A program made the position numbers and the translations under genes. Shown here in pieces: positions 36,762 through 47,207 of a stretch of DNA of 64,000 bases. The first letter of the stretch is position 1, and every line of letters begins with the position of its first letter. The notes beneath the pieces are model-generated. The model did not search any database. It saw nothing but the letters and a program-made list of their open reading frames with translations, and was not told the origin of the DNA. The stretch is from Mycobacterium europaeum (GTDB taxonomy: Bacteria; Actinomycetota; Actinomycetes; Mycobacteriales; Mycobacteriaceae): positions 248,001 through 312,000 of the forward strand of contig NZ_LQOU01000010.1 in NCBI RefSeq assembly GCF_002102155.1, read 5' to 3'.

Positions 36762-37745
36762 ATGCCCGCCATTACCGCAAACACGCTGACGTTGCCGCGC
36801 GTCGGAGCCGCCGCGCCGGCCGACACCGAACGGCCGGTCCGGTCGATCACCACCGGGCCCCGTGGCTACGAGGGGGAGGGCTTTCCGGTCGTCCGCGCCT
36901 TCGCCGGGGTCAGCGCCGCCGCCCTCGACCCCTTCGTGCACATGGACCAGATGGGCGAGGTGGACTACGAACCGGGCGAGCCGAGGGGTACGGACTGGCA
37001 CCCGCACCGCGGGTTCGAGACCGTCACCTACATGATCGACGGCAAGTTCGCCCACCAGGACTCGCACGGCGGCGGCGGCCTGGTCACCGACGGCGCGACG
37101 CAGTGGATGACCGCCGGTTCGGGCATCCTGCACATCGAGACGCCGCCCGCCGAACTGGTCGACAGCGGGGGCCTCTTCCACGGGATCCAGTTGTGGGTGA
37201 ACCTGCCCAAGCAGGACAAGTTCACGCCGCCCCGGTACCAGGCCATCGAAGGGGGCGACACGGCGCTGATCGCCTCCGACGACGGCGGGACGCTGGTCCG
37301 CATCATCGCCGGCGACATCGACGGTCACCGCGGGCCCGGCATCACCCACACCCCGATCACCCTCGCGCACGCCACGATCGAAAACGGCGCCCGCCTGAAC
37401 CTGCCGTGGCGGCGGGATTTCAACGCGCTGATTTACGTGCTTTCGGGCAGCGGACACGTGGGGCCCCTCGCTCGCCCGATTCGCGGGGGCCAATTGGCGG
37501 TGCTCGGGCCCGGAGATCGGATCACCGTGGGCGCCGACCGCGCACCGGAATCGGCGCGCTTCACGGCCATGGATGTGTTGCTGCTGGGTGGCCAACCCAT
37601 TCGCGAGCCGGTATTTCACTACGGGCCTTTCGTGATGAATTCACGGGCGGAATTGGTCGAGGCGTTGCAGGACTACCAGGCCGGGAAGTTCGGCAGCATT
37701 CCGCCAAATGCCCTGATGCCGCACCATGGCGGTGGCACACTTTAA
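36762..37745 (+). CDS. Pirin-family cupin protein
   Basis: 327 aa, two cupin barrels. The N-terminal metal site is DWHPHRGFETVTYMIDGKFAHQDSHGG (His residues near 77-98) with GILHIETPP completing it; TAGSG and LFHGIQLWVNLP follow. Pirins bind iron; some cut quercetin, others act as redox-sensitive cofactors. The TetR gene begins two bases after its stop, so both share a transcript and the regulator may control the pirin. Confidence 0.92.
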   Translation: MPAITANTLTLPRVGAAAPADTERPVRSITTGPRGYEGEGFPVVRAFAGVSAAALDPFVHMDQMGEVDYEPGEPRGTDWHPHRGFETVTYMIDGKFAHQDSHGGGGLVTDGATQWMTAGSGILHIETPPAELVDSGGLFHGIQLWVNLPKQDKFTPPRYQAIEGGDTALIASDDGGTLVRIIAGDIDGHRGPGITHTPITLAHATIENGARLNLPWRRDFNALIYVLSGSGHVGPLARPIRGGQLAVLGPGDRITVGADRAPESARFTAMDVLLLGGQPIREPVFHYGPFVMNSRAELVEALQDYQAGKFGSIPPNALMPHHGGGTL

Positions 37746-37747
37746 CG

Positions 37748-38383
37748 ATGCCTTCAGGGGTGGGACGCCGGCCGGGGCGTCCCCCTGCCGCAAAGGCCGA
37801 CGAGACGCGACAGCGGATCATGCGGGCCGCTCGCCTGGTGTTCAGCGAACGCGGCTACGACGGCGCGACATTCCAGGCGATCGCGGCCCGCGCCGACCTG
37901 ACACGCCCGGCCATCAACCACTACTTCTCCAGCAAGCGGGTCTTGTACGGAGAGGTGCTCCAGCAAACCAACGAGGCCGTCATCGGCGCCGGGATCAGAG
38001 AGGCCGAACGCGAAACCACGCTGCCGGCGCAGCTCGCCGCGTTCATTTCCGTTGCGGTGCGCGCCAATTCCGACACTCCCGCCGGATCGGCGCTGATAAT
38101 CACCGGAGTGCTCGAGTCGCAACGGCACCCCGAATGGAACACGACCGAAAACGATTCCGTCCGGATCGTCCGGGAATTTCTGGTCCGGGCCGTCGATGCT
38201 GCGATCGGGCGGGGCGAGATCCCCGCCGACCTCGAGGCGTCTGCGCTAGTCGAGGCACTGGTCGTGCTGATGTGCGGGGTGGGCCTGTATGCCGGCTTCG
38301 TCCAGACCCCCGACGCCCTGTTGGCCATCACCGGAATGATGCGCCGACTGCTCGAAGGCGCTTTCCGCGTGCCCGACGCTTAG
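37748..38383 (+). CDS. TetR family regulator (Rv0144 type)
   Basis: 211 aa. Helix-turn-helix at about 20-65: ADETRQRIMRAARLVFSERGYDGATFQAIAARADLTRPAINHYFSSKRVLYGEVL. The remainder is helical. Position ahead of two methyltransferases matches Rv0144. The ATG at 37748 lies two bases after the pirin stop; no separate ribosome site is evident, so translation is probably coupled. Confidence 0.9.
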   Translation: MPSGVGRRPGRPPAAKADETRQRIMRAARLVFSERGYDGATFQAIAARADLTRPAINHYFSSKRVLYGEVLQQTNEAVIGAGIREAERETTLPAQLAAFISVAVRANSDTPAGSALIITGVLESQRHPEWNTTENDSVRIVREFLVRAVDAAIGRGEIPADLEASALVEALVVLMCGVGLYAGFVQTPDALLAITGMMRRLLEGAFRVPDA

Positions 38384-38456
38384 CCGTTGCGCCCGCAGTG
38401 AACTTGCCCACAAAGCGTATAGGCTAACTAACTTATTCCGGTAGCATGGTCGGGTC

Positions 38457-39398
38457 ATGACTGACCTGGACGCGTCGTTACCGCCTTCTTTGAGATCAGC
38501 CGGCGACAGCTGGACCATCACCGAACTCGTCGGTGCCACCGCGCTGGGTGTCGCGGCGGCACGCGCGGCGGAGACCGCCGGAAGCGACCCGCTGATCAGC
38601 GACCAGTTCGCCCGCATCTTGGTCTCGTCGGCCGGTTCGGCATGGGCGCGGCTCGCCGACCCCGAATTGGGCTGGCTCGACGGCGACGAGCAGGGACGCC
38701 GCGCGCATCGCATCGGCATCGACTACCAGGCCGTGCGCACGCACTTCTTCGACGAGTACTTCGACGGCGCCGTCCACGCCGGCATCCGGCAGGTGGTCAT
38801 CCTGGCGGCCGGACTGGACTCCCGGGCCTACCGCCTCAATTGGCCGGACGGCACCGCGCTGTACGAGATCGACCAGCCGAAGGTTCTCGAATACAAGACC
38901 GGAATCCTGCAGCAGCATGGCGCCGCTCCCACGGCGAGTCGCCGCCCGGTTCCGGTCGACCTGCGCGACGACTGGCCGGCGGCATTGGCCGCGGCCGGGT
39001 TCGACCGCACTCAACCGACCGCCTGGCTGGCCGAGGGCTTGCTCCCGTACCTGCCGAGCGATGCGCAAGATCGCCTCTTCGAGATGTTCACCGCCCTGAG
39101 CGCCCCGGGCAGCCGGGTCGCCATCGAGGCGTTCGGCATGAACTCCCGGAGCAATTCGCAGCGCTGGCTGCGGATGCGGGAACGGCTCGGGCTCGACGTC
39201 AACGTGCAGGCGCTGACCTATCACGAGCCGGACCGTTCGGATCCCGCCCAATGGTTGCGCGACCACGGCTGGCAGGTAGACACCGTGGACAACCGCGAAG
39301 AAATGGCCCGGCTGGGCCGCCCGGTACCCGACGACCTCGCCGAAGAGGCGGTGCGCAGCACGCTGCTGCGGGCGCGCCTCGGCGAGCCGACCTCCTGA
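38457..39398 (+). CDS. SAM-dependent methyltransferase, class I, mycobacterial family (Rv0145 type)
   Basis: 313 aa. The TIGR00027/LCMT-type block [39 protein letters not shown] near residues 105-145 is diagnostic, together with [22 protein letters not shown] and [20 protein letters not shown]. This family is strongly expanded in mycobacteria; substrates remain largely unknown. It is followed 30 bp later by a paralogue. Confidence 0.93.
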   Translation: MTDLDASLPPSLRSAGDSWTITELVGATALGVAAARAAETAGSDPLISDQFARILVSSAGSAWARLADPELGWLDGDEQGRRAHRIGIDYQAVRTHFFDEYFDGAVHAGIRQVVILAAGLDSRAYRLNWPDGTALYEIDQPKVLEYKTGILQQHGAAPTASRRPVPVDLRDDWPAALAAAGFDRTQPTAWLAEGLLPYLPSDAQDRLFEMFTALSAPGSRVAIEAFGMNSRSNSQRWLRMRERLGLDVNVQALTYHEPDRSDPAQWLRDHGWQVDTVDNREEMARLGRPVPDDLAEEAVRSTLLRARLGEPTS

Positions 39399-40370
<972 letters not shown>

Positions 40371-40555
40371 TTCCCCGCTGGCCGGGCGAGTCTCGCGGCA
40401 TCGCCGCCAGCGCCGCCAACGGCGGTCGCGGCGGTCGGCCAGATCCTTTCTACTGCTCTCCCAACCGGATGGTTAGGATCGCCGTTATCACCCACGCGCG
40501 CTCCTGCGACGAGTAGCGGGCGCCTCCGGGATGACCGAAGCAGGGAAGGACAACG

Positions 40556-41983
40556 ATGACCACCGAATCGGTTACACCCACGACATCCGCCACCAATGGA
40601 GCGCCGAGCCCTCAGCCGGCGAACATCCCGGCGACGGTGCAGCGGCTGCGCAAGACCTTCGCCACCGGTCGCACCCGCGACATCGAGTGGCGCAAACGGC
40701 AGCTGCTGCAGATGGCCAAGCTGATGGAAGAGAACGAGGCGGCCATCGCGGACGCCCTCGCCCAGGATCTGGACCGCAGCCCGTTCGAGGCGTTCATCGC
40801 CGACGTCGCGACCACCGCCGGCGAGGCGAAGTATGCGGCCAAGCGGGTGCGCAGATGGACGCGCCGCAAGTACCAGCTGCTCGAGATGCCGCAGCTGCCC
40901 GGTCGCGGCTGGATCGAGTACGAGCCGTACGGCACGGTGCTGATCATCGGCGCGTGGAACTACCCGTTCTACCTGACGCTGGGTCCGGCGGTCGGCGCGA
41001 TCGCCGCGGGTAACGCCGTCATCCTCAAGCCCTCGGAGATCGCCGCGGCGTCGGCGCACCTGATGGCCGAGCTGGTGCCCAAATACCTCGACAGCGACGC
41101 GATCGCCGTGGTGGAGGGCGACGGTTCGGTCAGCCAGGAGCTCATCGCGCAGGGCCTGGACCGCGTGCTGTTCACCGGCGGCACCGAGATCGGCCGCAAG
41201 GTCTACGAAGGTGCCGCGCCCCACCTGACGCCGTGCACGCTGGAGCTCGGCGGCAAGAGCCCGGTGATCGTGGCGGCCGACGCCGACGTGGACGTCGCGG
41301 CCAAGCGGATCGCCTGGATGAAGCTGCTGAACGCCGGCCAGACCTGCGTCGCCCCCGACTACGTGTTGGCGGACGCCAAGATTCGCGACGACCTGGTGAA
41401 CAAGATCGGCGCGGCCATCACCAAGTTCACCTCGGACAAGCCCAACGGCATGCGCATCGTCAACCAGCGTCAGTTCGACCGGATCAGCGGCTACCTCGCC
41501 GGGGGCGACGGCAAGGTCATCGTCGGCGGCAAGTGCGACCCGGCGAGCCTGCGCATCCAGCCCGCCGTCGTGGTCGACCCCGACCCGGACGGGCCGTTGA
41601 TGCAGAACGAGATCTTCGGACCGGTGCTGCCGGTGATCACGGTCCAATCCCTGGACGACGCAATACGATTCGTCAACTCGCGGCCCAAGCCGTTGTCGGC
41701 CTACCTGTTCACCAAGACGCGGGAGACCCGCGAGCGGGTGATCAAGGAGGTGCCGGCCGGCGGCATGCTGGTCAACCACCTGGCCTTCCAGGTGTCGACG
41801 GCCAAGCTGCCGTTCGGCGGCGTCGGCGCATCGGGGATGGGCGCCTACCACGGGCGCTACGGTTTCGAGGAGTTCAGCCACCGCAAGTCGGTGTTGACCA
41901 AGCCGACCCGCCCCGACCTGTCCAGCTTCATCTACCCGCCGTACACGGCGCGGGCATTCAAGATGGCCCGCAGAATGTTCTGA
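40556..41983 (+). CDS. Aldehyde dehydrogenase, class 3 type (Rv0147 type)
   Basis: 475 aa. NAD(P)-binding and active-site features: GTVLIIGAWNYPFYLTLGP near 125, FTGGTEIGRKVYEGAA near 205, the general-base strand TLELGGKSP and catalytic Cys264 in NAGQTCVAPDYVL. The C-terminus ends in a Tyr/Phe-rich basic segment (FIYPPYTARAFKMARRMF) resembling the membrane-associated fatty aldehyde dehydrogenases. It oxidises medium or long-chain aldehydes to acids. The 185-bp gap upstream has no gene I can support. Confidence 0.93.
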   Translation: MTTESVTPTTSATNGAPSPQPANIPATVQRLRKTFATGRTRDIEWRKRQLLQMAKLMEENEAAIADALAQDLDRSPFEAFIADVATTAGEAKYAAKRVRRWTRRKYQLLEMPQLPGRGWIEYEPYGTVLIIGAWNYPFYLTLGPAVGAIAAGNAVILKPSEIAAASAHLMAELVPKYLDSDAIAVVEGDGSVSQELIAQGLDRVLFTGGTEIGRKVYEGAAPHLTPCTLELGGKSPVIVAADADVDVAAKRIAWMKLLNAGQTCVAPDYVLADAKIRDDLVNKIGAAITKFTSDKPNGMRIVNQRQFDRISGYLAGGDGKVIVGGKCDPASLRIQPAVVVDPDPDGPLMQNEIFGPVLPVITVQSLDDAIRFVNSRPKPLSAYLFTKTRETRERVIKEVPAGGMLVNHLAFQVSTAKLPFGGVGASGMGAYHGRYGFEEFSHRKSVLTKPTRPDLSSFIYPPYTARAFKMARRMF

Positions 41984-42034
41984 GTGCTCGAAATCGCTTA
42001 CTAGGACCTACTTTTCACCGTAGAGAGGAACCCG

Positions 42035-42895
42035 ATGCCCGGAGTGCAGGATCGCGTCATCGTCGTCACCGGAGCCGGCGGCGGCCTGGGCCGTGAGTAC
42101 GCCCTGACCCTCGCCCGCGAGGGCGCCAGCGTCGTCGTGAACGACCTGGGCGGCGCCCGCGACGGCACCGGCGCCGGCCACAACATGGCCGACCACGTCG
42201 TCAACGAGATCAAGGACGCGGGCGGCCGTGCCGTCGCCAACTACGACAGCGTCGCCGAACCCGAGGGCGCGGCCAACATCATCAAGACGGCGCTCGACGA
42301 GTTCGGCGCCGTGCACGGCGTGGTGAGTAACGCGGGGATCCTGCGCGACGGCACCTTCCACAAGATGACGTTCGAGAACTGGGACGCCGTGCTCAAGGTG
42401 CACCTGTACGGCGGCTACAACGTGCTGCGGGCCGCGTGGCCGCATTTCCGCGAGCAGAGCTACGGCCGGGTCGTCGTCGCCACCTCCACCAGCGGCCTGT
42501 TCGGAAACTTCGGGCAGACCAACTACGGCGCGGCCAAGCTCGGCCTGGTGGGCATGATCAACACGCTGGCGCAGGAGGGGGCGAAGTACAACATCCACGC
42601 CAACGCCGTCGCGCCGATCGCGGCCACCCGGATGACCGAGGACATCCTGCCCAAGGAAGTGCTCGAGAAGCTGACGCCCGAGTACGTCGCGCCGGTGGTG
42701 GCCTACCTGTGCACCGAGGAAAACGCCAACAACGCCTCGGTTTTCGTCGTCGGCGGCGGGAAGGTGCAGCGGGTGGCGCTGTTCCAGAACGAGGGCGCCA
42801 ACTTCGACAAGCCGCCGTCAGTGCAGGACGTCGCCGCGCACTGGGCCGAGATCGACGATCTCTCCGCGGCCAAGCAGGCCAACTTCAAGCTGTAG
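42035..42895 (+). CDS. Short-chain dehydrogenase (Rv0148 type, 17-beta-HSD4/Fox2-like)
   Basis: 286 aa. VTGAGGGLGREYALTLAREGA is the NAD-binding loop, with the catalytic Ser in VVVATSTSGLFGNFGQTNYGAAKLGLVGM and the YxxxK in NYGAAK near residue 166. The nearest known type is the 3-hydroxyacyl-CoA dehydrogenase part of peroxisomal multifunctional enzymes. A role in beta-oxidation is likely. It is 51 bp after the aldehyde dehydrogenase and may be co-transcribed. Confidence 0.92.
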   Translation: MPGVQDRVIVVTGAGGGLGREYALTLAREGASVVVNDLGGARDGTGAGHNMADHVVNEIKDAGGRAVANYDSVAEPEGAANIIKTALDEFGAVHGVVSNAGILRDGTFHKMTFENWDAVLKVHLYGGYNVLRAAWPHFREQSYGRVVVATSTSGLFGNFGQTNYGAAKLGLVGMINTLAQEGAKYNIHANAVAPIAATRMTEDILPKEVLEKLTPEYVAPVVAYLCTEENANNASVFVVGGGKVQRVALFQNEGANFDKPPSVQDVAAHWAEIDDLSAAKQANFKL

Positions 42896-42924
42896 CGGTC
42901 TGGGCCGGGGCCGCGTGGACCGAG

Positions 42925-43746
42925 TCAGGCGAGCAGCGCCTGGCGTAGTCGATCCACGTCGGCCTCGGTGATGCCCGCATCGCCCAGATAGGCGTCCAGC
43001 GAACCGAATTCGTCGTCGATCGTCTGCCACGCCGCGGCCAGGTACTCCGGCCGGACCCCGAGCACACCGTCGGACAGCCGCGCCTCGGTGAAGGTCATCA
43101 CCTCCGGGGTGAGCTCGGCCTCCGAGCGCTGCTGGATCATCTCCGAGATCCGGGCCCGCAGCTCCGACACCGCGTCATTGCTGCGCAGGTAGTCCGCGAC
43201 GATGGTGTCGCGATCGATGCCGACGGTCTCCAGCACGGTCGCCACCACGAACCCGGTGCGGTCCTTGCCCGCGAAACAGTGCGTGAGGACGGGGCGCCCG
43301 GCGGCCAGCAGCGTGACGACGCGGTGCACCGCGCGCTGGGCGCCGTTGCGGGTGGGGAACTGGCGATACTCGTCGACCATGTAGCGGGCGGCGGTGTCGT
43401 TGATGGACTCGTCGGGTTCGCCGTTTGTCATCAGCTGCCGGAACGCGTGCTCGTGCGGGGCCTCGTCGGTGTCGTCGGCCTCGTCGCCGAGGTCCGGGAA
43501 CGGCAGCAGGTGGACATCGACGCCCTCGGGCACCCGGCCGGGCCCGCGACGGGCGACCTCCCGGGCGGCGCGCAGATCGGCGACGTCGGTGATGCCCAGC
43601 TCCCGCAGCGTCGCCCGGCCGTGGTCGTCGAGGCGGCTCAGCTCGCTGGACCGGAACAGCCGGCCCGGCCGCAGCGCGCCCACGCCGTCGGCGACATCGC
43701 GAAAGTTCCACGCGCCGGGCAACTCCCGCAGCGCTGCCCTACCCAT
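42925..43746 (-). CDS. ptpB: Triple-specificity protein phosphatase PtpB (Rv0153c type)
   Basis: 273 aa. The P-loop is HCFAGKDRTGF with catalytic Cys157 and Arg163. The N-terminal ELPGAWNFRDVADGVGALRPGRLFRSSELSRLD and the RQFPTRNGAQRAVHRVVTLLAAGRPVLT strand are almost those of M. tuberculosis PtpB, a secreted phosphatase that acts on phosphotyrosine and phosphoinositides in the host cell. The lid loop around 100-120 is a little shorter here. No signal peptide, as in the known protein. Its ATG lies eight bases inside the fadE2 stop, so it is coupled to that gene. Confidence 0.95.
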   Translation of the reverse strand: MGRAALRELPGAWNFRDVADGVGALRPGRLFRSSELSRLDDHGRATLRELGITDVADLRAAREVARRGPGRVPEGVDVHLLPFPDLGDEADDTDEAPHEHAFRQLMTNGEPDESINDTAARYMVDEYRQFPTRNGAQRAVHRVVTLLAAGRPVLTHCFAGKDRTGFVVATVLETVGIDRDTIVADYLRSNDAVSELRARISEMIQQRSEAELTPEVMTFTEARLSDGVLGVRPEYLAAAWQTIDDEFGSLDAYLGDAGITEADVDRLRQALLA

Positions 43747-44971
43747 GCGCGGTGACCGCCGCGGCCAGCGGAGACTTCTCCGCGCCGAGTTCGGCGCGCG
43801 CGATGGTCCGCATGTGCACCTCGTCGGGGCCGTCGAACAGGCGCATGGCCCGGTGCCAGCCGTACGACCGGGCCAGCACCGTGTCCTCGCTGACGCCGGC
43901 GGCGCCGTGCACCTGGATGGCGCGGTCGATCACATTGCAGGCCACCTGTGGCGCGACCGCCTTGATCTGCGAGACCAGCGTGTGGGCGGCCTTGTTGCCG
44001 TGCTGGTCGATGGTCCACGCCGCCTTGTGGCACAGCAGCCGCGCCTGGTCGATCTCGTTGCGCGACTTGGCGATCGCCTCGCGCACCACGCCCTGCTCGG
44101 CCAGCGGGCGGCCGAACGCCACCCGGTTCTGTACCCGGTCGACCATGAGGGCCAGCGCCCGCTCGGCGCCGCCGAGCGCGCGCATGCAGTGGTGGATGCG
44201 GCCCGGGCCGAGCCGGGCCTGGGCGATCGCGAAACCGCCGCCTTCCTCACCGAGCAGATTCGTCACCGGCACCCGGACGTTGTCGTAGATGATCTCGCAG
44301 TGCCCGGGCTGATCCTGGTAGCCGAAGACCGTGGTGGACCGGACCACCGTCACGCCGGCGGTGTCGATCGGCACCAGCACCATCGACTGCTGCTGGTGGC
44401 TGGCCGCCTCCGGGTTGGTGCGGCCCATGACGATCAGGATCTTGCAGCGCGGGTCCGACGCCCCGGAGGTCCACCACTTGCGGCCGTTGATGACGTAGTC
44501 GCCGCCGTCGCGCACGATCGAGGTCTCGATGTTGCGGGCGTCGCTGCTGGCGACCGCCGGCTCGGTCATCGAGAAGGCGCTGCGGATCTCGCCGGCCAGC
44601 AACGGCTCCAGCCACTGCTTGCGCTGCTCCTCGGTGGCGAACAGGTGCAGGGTCTCCATGTTGCCGGTGTCGGGCGCCGCGCAGTTGAGCGCCTCGGGCG
44701 CGATCTCCAGGCTCCAGCCGCTGATCTCGGCCAGCGGCGCGTATTCGAGGTTGGTCAGGCCCGACTCGGCCGGCAGGAACAGGTTCCACAGGCCGCTCTC
44801 TTTGGCCCTGGTCTTCAGTTCCTCGATGATCGGTGGGACGGTGTGGTCGTCGGGGCCGACCTGCTCCCGGTACTTGTCGTACTCGGCCTCGGCCGGGAAG
44901 ACGTACTCGGTCATGAAGTCGGTCAATCGCTGGTGGTAATCGTTGGCTTTGGCCGACATCGCGAAGTCCAT
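43739..44971 (-). CDS. fadE2: Acyl-CoA dehydrogenase FadE2 (Rv0154c type)
   Basis: 410 aa FAD enzyme. SAFSMTEPAVASSDARNIE near residue 130, NGRKWWTSGASDPRCKILIVMGRTNP near 170, RIHHCMRALGGAERAL and IQVHGAAGVSEDTVLARSYGWHRAMRLFDGPDEVH mark the ACAD10/11-like subfamily; the end motif Phe-Asp-Gly-Pro replaces Tyr-Glu-Gly-Thr. The ATG at 44969-44971 opens MDFAMSAKANDYHQRL. The gene leads the fadE2-ptpB pair. The divergent DUF1348 gene starts 109 bp away across a large inverted repeat. Confidence 0.93.
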   Translation of the reverse strand: MDFAMSAKANDYHQRLTDFMTEYVFPAEAEYDKYREQVGPDDHTVPPIIEELKTRAKESGLWNLFLPAESGLTNLEYAPLAEISGWSLEIAPEALNCAAPDTGNMETLHLFATEEQRKQWLEPLLAGEIRSAFSMTEPAVASSDARNIETSIVRDGGDYVINGRKWWTSGASDPRCKILIVMGRTNPEAASHQQQSMVLVPIDTAGVTVVRSTTVFGYQDQPGHCEIIYDNVRVPVTNLLGEEGGGFAIAQARLGPGRIHHCMRALGGAERALALMVDRVQNRVAFGRPLAEQGVVREAIAKSRNEIDQARLLCHKAAWTIDQHGNKAAHTLVSQIKAVAPQVACNVIDRAIQVHGAAGVSEDTVLARSYGWHRAMRLFDGPDEVHMRTIARAELGAEKSPLAAAVTAHG

Positions 44972-45005
44972 GCCGTCACGATAGGACACGTGTCTTTCGG
45001 GGCCA

Positions 45006-45063
45006 CGAGCAGACGCAAAGTCACCTGCCGGCGTGCGGATTAGTGCGATTTTGTGTCTGCTCG
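45006..45063. repeat. Large imperfect inverted repeat between divergent fadE2 and DUF1348
   Basis: Arms CGAGCAGACGCAAA (45006-45019) and TTTGTGTCTGCTCG (45050-45063) pair over 14 bases with one mismatch; the loop is 30 bases. It lies between two divergent starts, so it is not a terminator. I recall close variants of the GAGCAGACGCAAA sequence between genes in other mycobacteria, so it is likely a dispersed small repeat. Confidence 0.7.
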
Positions 45064-45079
45064 CGGTAGACATGTCGCC

Positions 45080-45541
45080 ATGACCGAATCCCGTCCGCCG
45101 TTCCCGCCGTTCACCCTGGAGATGGCCCTGCAGAAGGTGCAGGCCGCCGAGGACGCGTGGAACACCTGCGACCCGCACCGCGTCAGCCTCGCGTACACGC
45201 CCGACTCGCAGTGGCGGAACAGGGGCGAGCACGTGGTCGGGCGCGAGAAGATCGTGGCCTTCCTGACCCGCAAGTGGCAGCGCGAACTCGACTACGCGCT
45301 GCGGAAAAGCCTGTGGGACTTCCACGACAACCGCATCGCCGTGCGGTTTCAGTACGAGTGCCACGACGCCGGCGGCCAGTGGTACCGCAGCTACGGCAAC
45401 GAGTTGTGGGAGTTCGCCCCGTCGGGCTTGATGGCGCGCCGCGAGGCCAGCATCAACGACGTGCGGATCGACGAGTCCGAGCGGCGCTATTTCGGGCCCC
45501 GCCCGCCCGCGGAGCGAGGGCAGGACATCCCCCTCTGGTAG
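45080..45541 (+). CDS. DUF1348 / NTF2-like protein
   Basis: 153 aa. The family signature is nearly complete: [37 protein letters not shown], then [35 protein letters not shown], and [24 protein letters not shown]. The fold should form a cavity for a small ligand. Function unknown. Transcribed away from fadE2. Confidence 0.88.
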   Translation: MTESRPPFPPFTLEMALQKVQAAEDAWNTCDPHRVSLAYTPDSQWRNRGEHVVGREKIVAFLTRKWQRELDYALRKSLWDFHDNRIAVRFQYECHDAGGQWYRSYGNELWEFAPSGLMARREASINDVRIDESERRYFGPRPPAERGQDIPLW

Positions 45542-45591
45542 CGGGCGGGCCACAACCTGTTCGTGTGACTCCACAACTCGATGCCCGCTAC
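45538..45591. repeat. Inverted repeat beginning at the DUF1348 stop codon
   Basis: Perfect nine-base arms GTAGCGGGC (45538-45546) and GCCCGCTAC (45583-45591). It starts inside the stop codon and may act as a terminator for DUF1348. A second perfect inverted repeat, GATCGGCCG and CGGCCGATC, lies at 45628-45664 in the pnt promoter region. Confidence 0.5.
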
Positions 45592-45772
45592 TGCGCACGC
45601 CGCGGGTAGCGAACCATCGAGGGAGTCGATCGGCCGCGTCGGGGGTATCCCGCTCCGGCCGATCGCACGTCCGGGGCTCAATCCGGCAGGCGTTAAGGTA
45701 GCGAAGCGTGCGGCCGGCCGGCGGCAGCACATCCAAACGGCAGGAAAGTGCGGGAAAGCAGATGTACGCGCC

Positions 45773-46867
45773 ATGACAGATGCTCAGACGACGGTAGGGG
45801 TGGTCGCCGAGTCCGGGGCCGATGAACGGCGGGTCGCGCTGGTGCCCAAGGCGGTGGCGTCGCTGATCGGCAGCGGCGTCGCGGTGGTGGTCGAGCCCGG
45901 TGCCGGCGAACGGGCGTTGCTTCCCGACGCCCTCTACACGGAGGCCGGGGCCAGCATCGGGGACGCGTGGTCCGCTGACGTCGTCGTGAAGGTGGCACCC
46001 CCGACCAAAGAAGAGGTCGCCAGGTTGCGCCGCGGCCAGACGCTGATCGGCTTCTTGGCGCCCCGCAATGCCGACAACTCGATCGGCGCGCTCACCGCGG
46101 CCGGCGTGCAGGCGTTCGCGCTCGAGGCCATCCCGCGGATCTCGCGGGCGCAGGTCATGGACGCGCTGTCGTCGCAGGGCAACGTCGCCGGCTACAAGGC
46201 CGTGCTGCTCGCCGCCTCGGAGTCGACCCGGTTCTTCCCCATGCTGACGACCGCGGCGGGGACGGTGAAGCCGGCCAGCGTGCTCGTGCTCGGTGTCGGT
46301 GTGGCCGGGCTGCAGGCGCTGGCCACGGCCAAGCGCCTCGGCGCGCGGACTACGGGCTACGACGTCCGTCCCGAGGTGGCCGACCAGGTTCGTTCGGTCG
46401 GGTCGCAGTGGCTGGACCTGGGCATCGACGCGGCCGGCGAGGGCGGGTACGCCCGTGAGCTCACCGACGAGGAGCGCGCGCAGCAGCAGAAGGCCCTGGA
46501 AGCCGCGATCGCCGGGTTCGACGTGGTCATCACGACGGCGCTGGTGCCGGGGCGGCCCGCGCCGCGGCTGGTGACCGCGGCCGCGGTGGAGTCGATGAAG
46601 CCCGGCAGCGTGGTGGTGGACATGGCCGGGGAGACCGGGGGCAACTGCGAGCTCACCGAGCCGGGGAAGACCGTGGTCAAGCACGGGGTCACCATCGCCT
46701 CGCCGCTGAACCTGCCGGCGACGATGCCCGAGCACGCCAGCGAGCTCTACAGCAAGAACATCACCGCGCTGCTGGAGCTGTTGATCACCGACGGCAAGCT
46801 CGCCCCCGACTTCGACGACGAGGTCGTCGCGGCGGCGTGCGTCACCCGGACGCCCGCGGCCGGTTAG
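45773..46867 (+). CDS. pntAa: Proton-translocating NAD(P) transhydrogenase, subunit alpha part 1
   Basis: 364 aa soluble NAD(H)-binding domain I. Signatures: VVAESGADERRVALVPKAV at the N-terminus, SSQGNVAGYKAVLLAA, the dinucleotide loop VLVLGVGVAGLQALATAKRLGA near residue 170 and MAGETGGNCELTEPG. With pntAb and pntB it moves hydride from NADH to NADP+ driven by the proton gradient to supply NADPH. ATG at 45773 gives the Rv0155 length. The pnt promoter must lie in the 230 bp upstream. Confidence 0.95.
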   Translation: MTDAQTTVGVVAESGADERRVALVPKAVASLIGSGVAVVVEPGAGERALLPDALYTEAGASIGDAWSADVVVKVAPPTKEEVARLRRGQTLIGFLAPRNADNSIGALTAAGVQAFALEAIPRISRAQVMDALSSQGNVAGYKAVLLAASESTRFFPMLTTAAGTVKPASVLVLGVGVAGLQALATAKRLGARTTGYDVRPEVADQVRSVGSQWLDLGIDAAGEGGYARELTDEERAQQQKALEAAIAGFDVVITTALVPGRPAPRLVTAAAVESMKPGSVVVDMAGETGGNCELTEPGKTVVKHGVTIASPLNLPATMPEHASELYSKNITALLELLITDGKLAPDFDDEVVAAACVTRTPAAG

Positions 46868-46877
46868 AGAGGACTAC

Positions 46878-47207
46878 ATGTACGACGAGCTATTGGCCAA
46901 CCTGGCGATCCTGGTGCTGTCCGGGTTCGTCGGCTTCGCAGTCATATCCAAAGTGCCCAACACGCTGCACACGCCGCTGATGTCGGGGACCAACGCCATT
47001 CACGGCATCGTGGTGCTGGGCGCCCTGGTGGTGTTCGGCGAGGTTGAGCACCCGTCGCTGGCGGTGCAGATCATCCTGTTCGTCGCGGTGGTCTTCGGCA
47101 CGCTGAACGTCATCGGCGGCTTCATCGTGACCGACCGGATGCTGGGCATGTTCAAAGGCAAGAAGAAAGCCGCGCCCGTGAAGACCGAGAACCTGGCGGC
47201 GAAATGA
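46878..47207 (+). CDS. pntAb: Transhydrogenase subunit alpha part 2 (membrane)
   Basis: 109 aa with three to four membrane helices (LAILVLSGFVGFAVI, GIVVLGALVVFGE, LAVQIILFVAVVFGTLNVIGGFIV). The motif TPLMSGTNAIHGIV is diagnostic. Split alpha subunits are normal in mycobacteria. The ATGA overlap with pntB and 10 bp gap from pntAa make one operon. Confidence 0.96.
   Translation: MYDELLANLAILVLSGFVGFAVISKVPNTLHTPLMSGTNAIHGIVVLGALVVFGEVEHPSLAVQIILFVAVVFGTLNVIGGFIVTDRMLGMFKGKKKAAPVKTENLAAK

Noticed and set aside
34688..38383. Open frame of more than 1,200 codons across ClC, pirin and TetR
   Set aside because: It runs antisense to ClC, then out of frame with pirin, and only its end is the real TetR. 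Long spurious frames are usual at this GC content; the translation before the TetR is Arg/Gly/His-rich with no family.
40371..40555. Inverted repeat CCAACC..GGTTAGG before the aldehyde dehydrogenase
   Set aside because: On checking base by base, internal positions do not pair, so no true stem remains.
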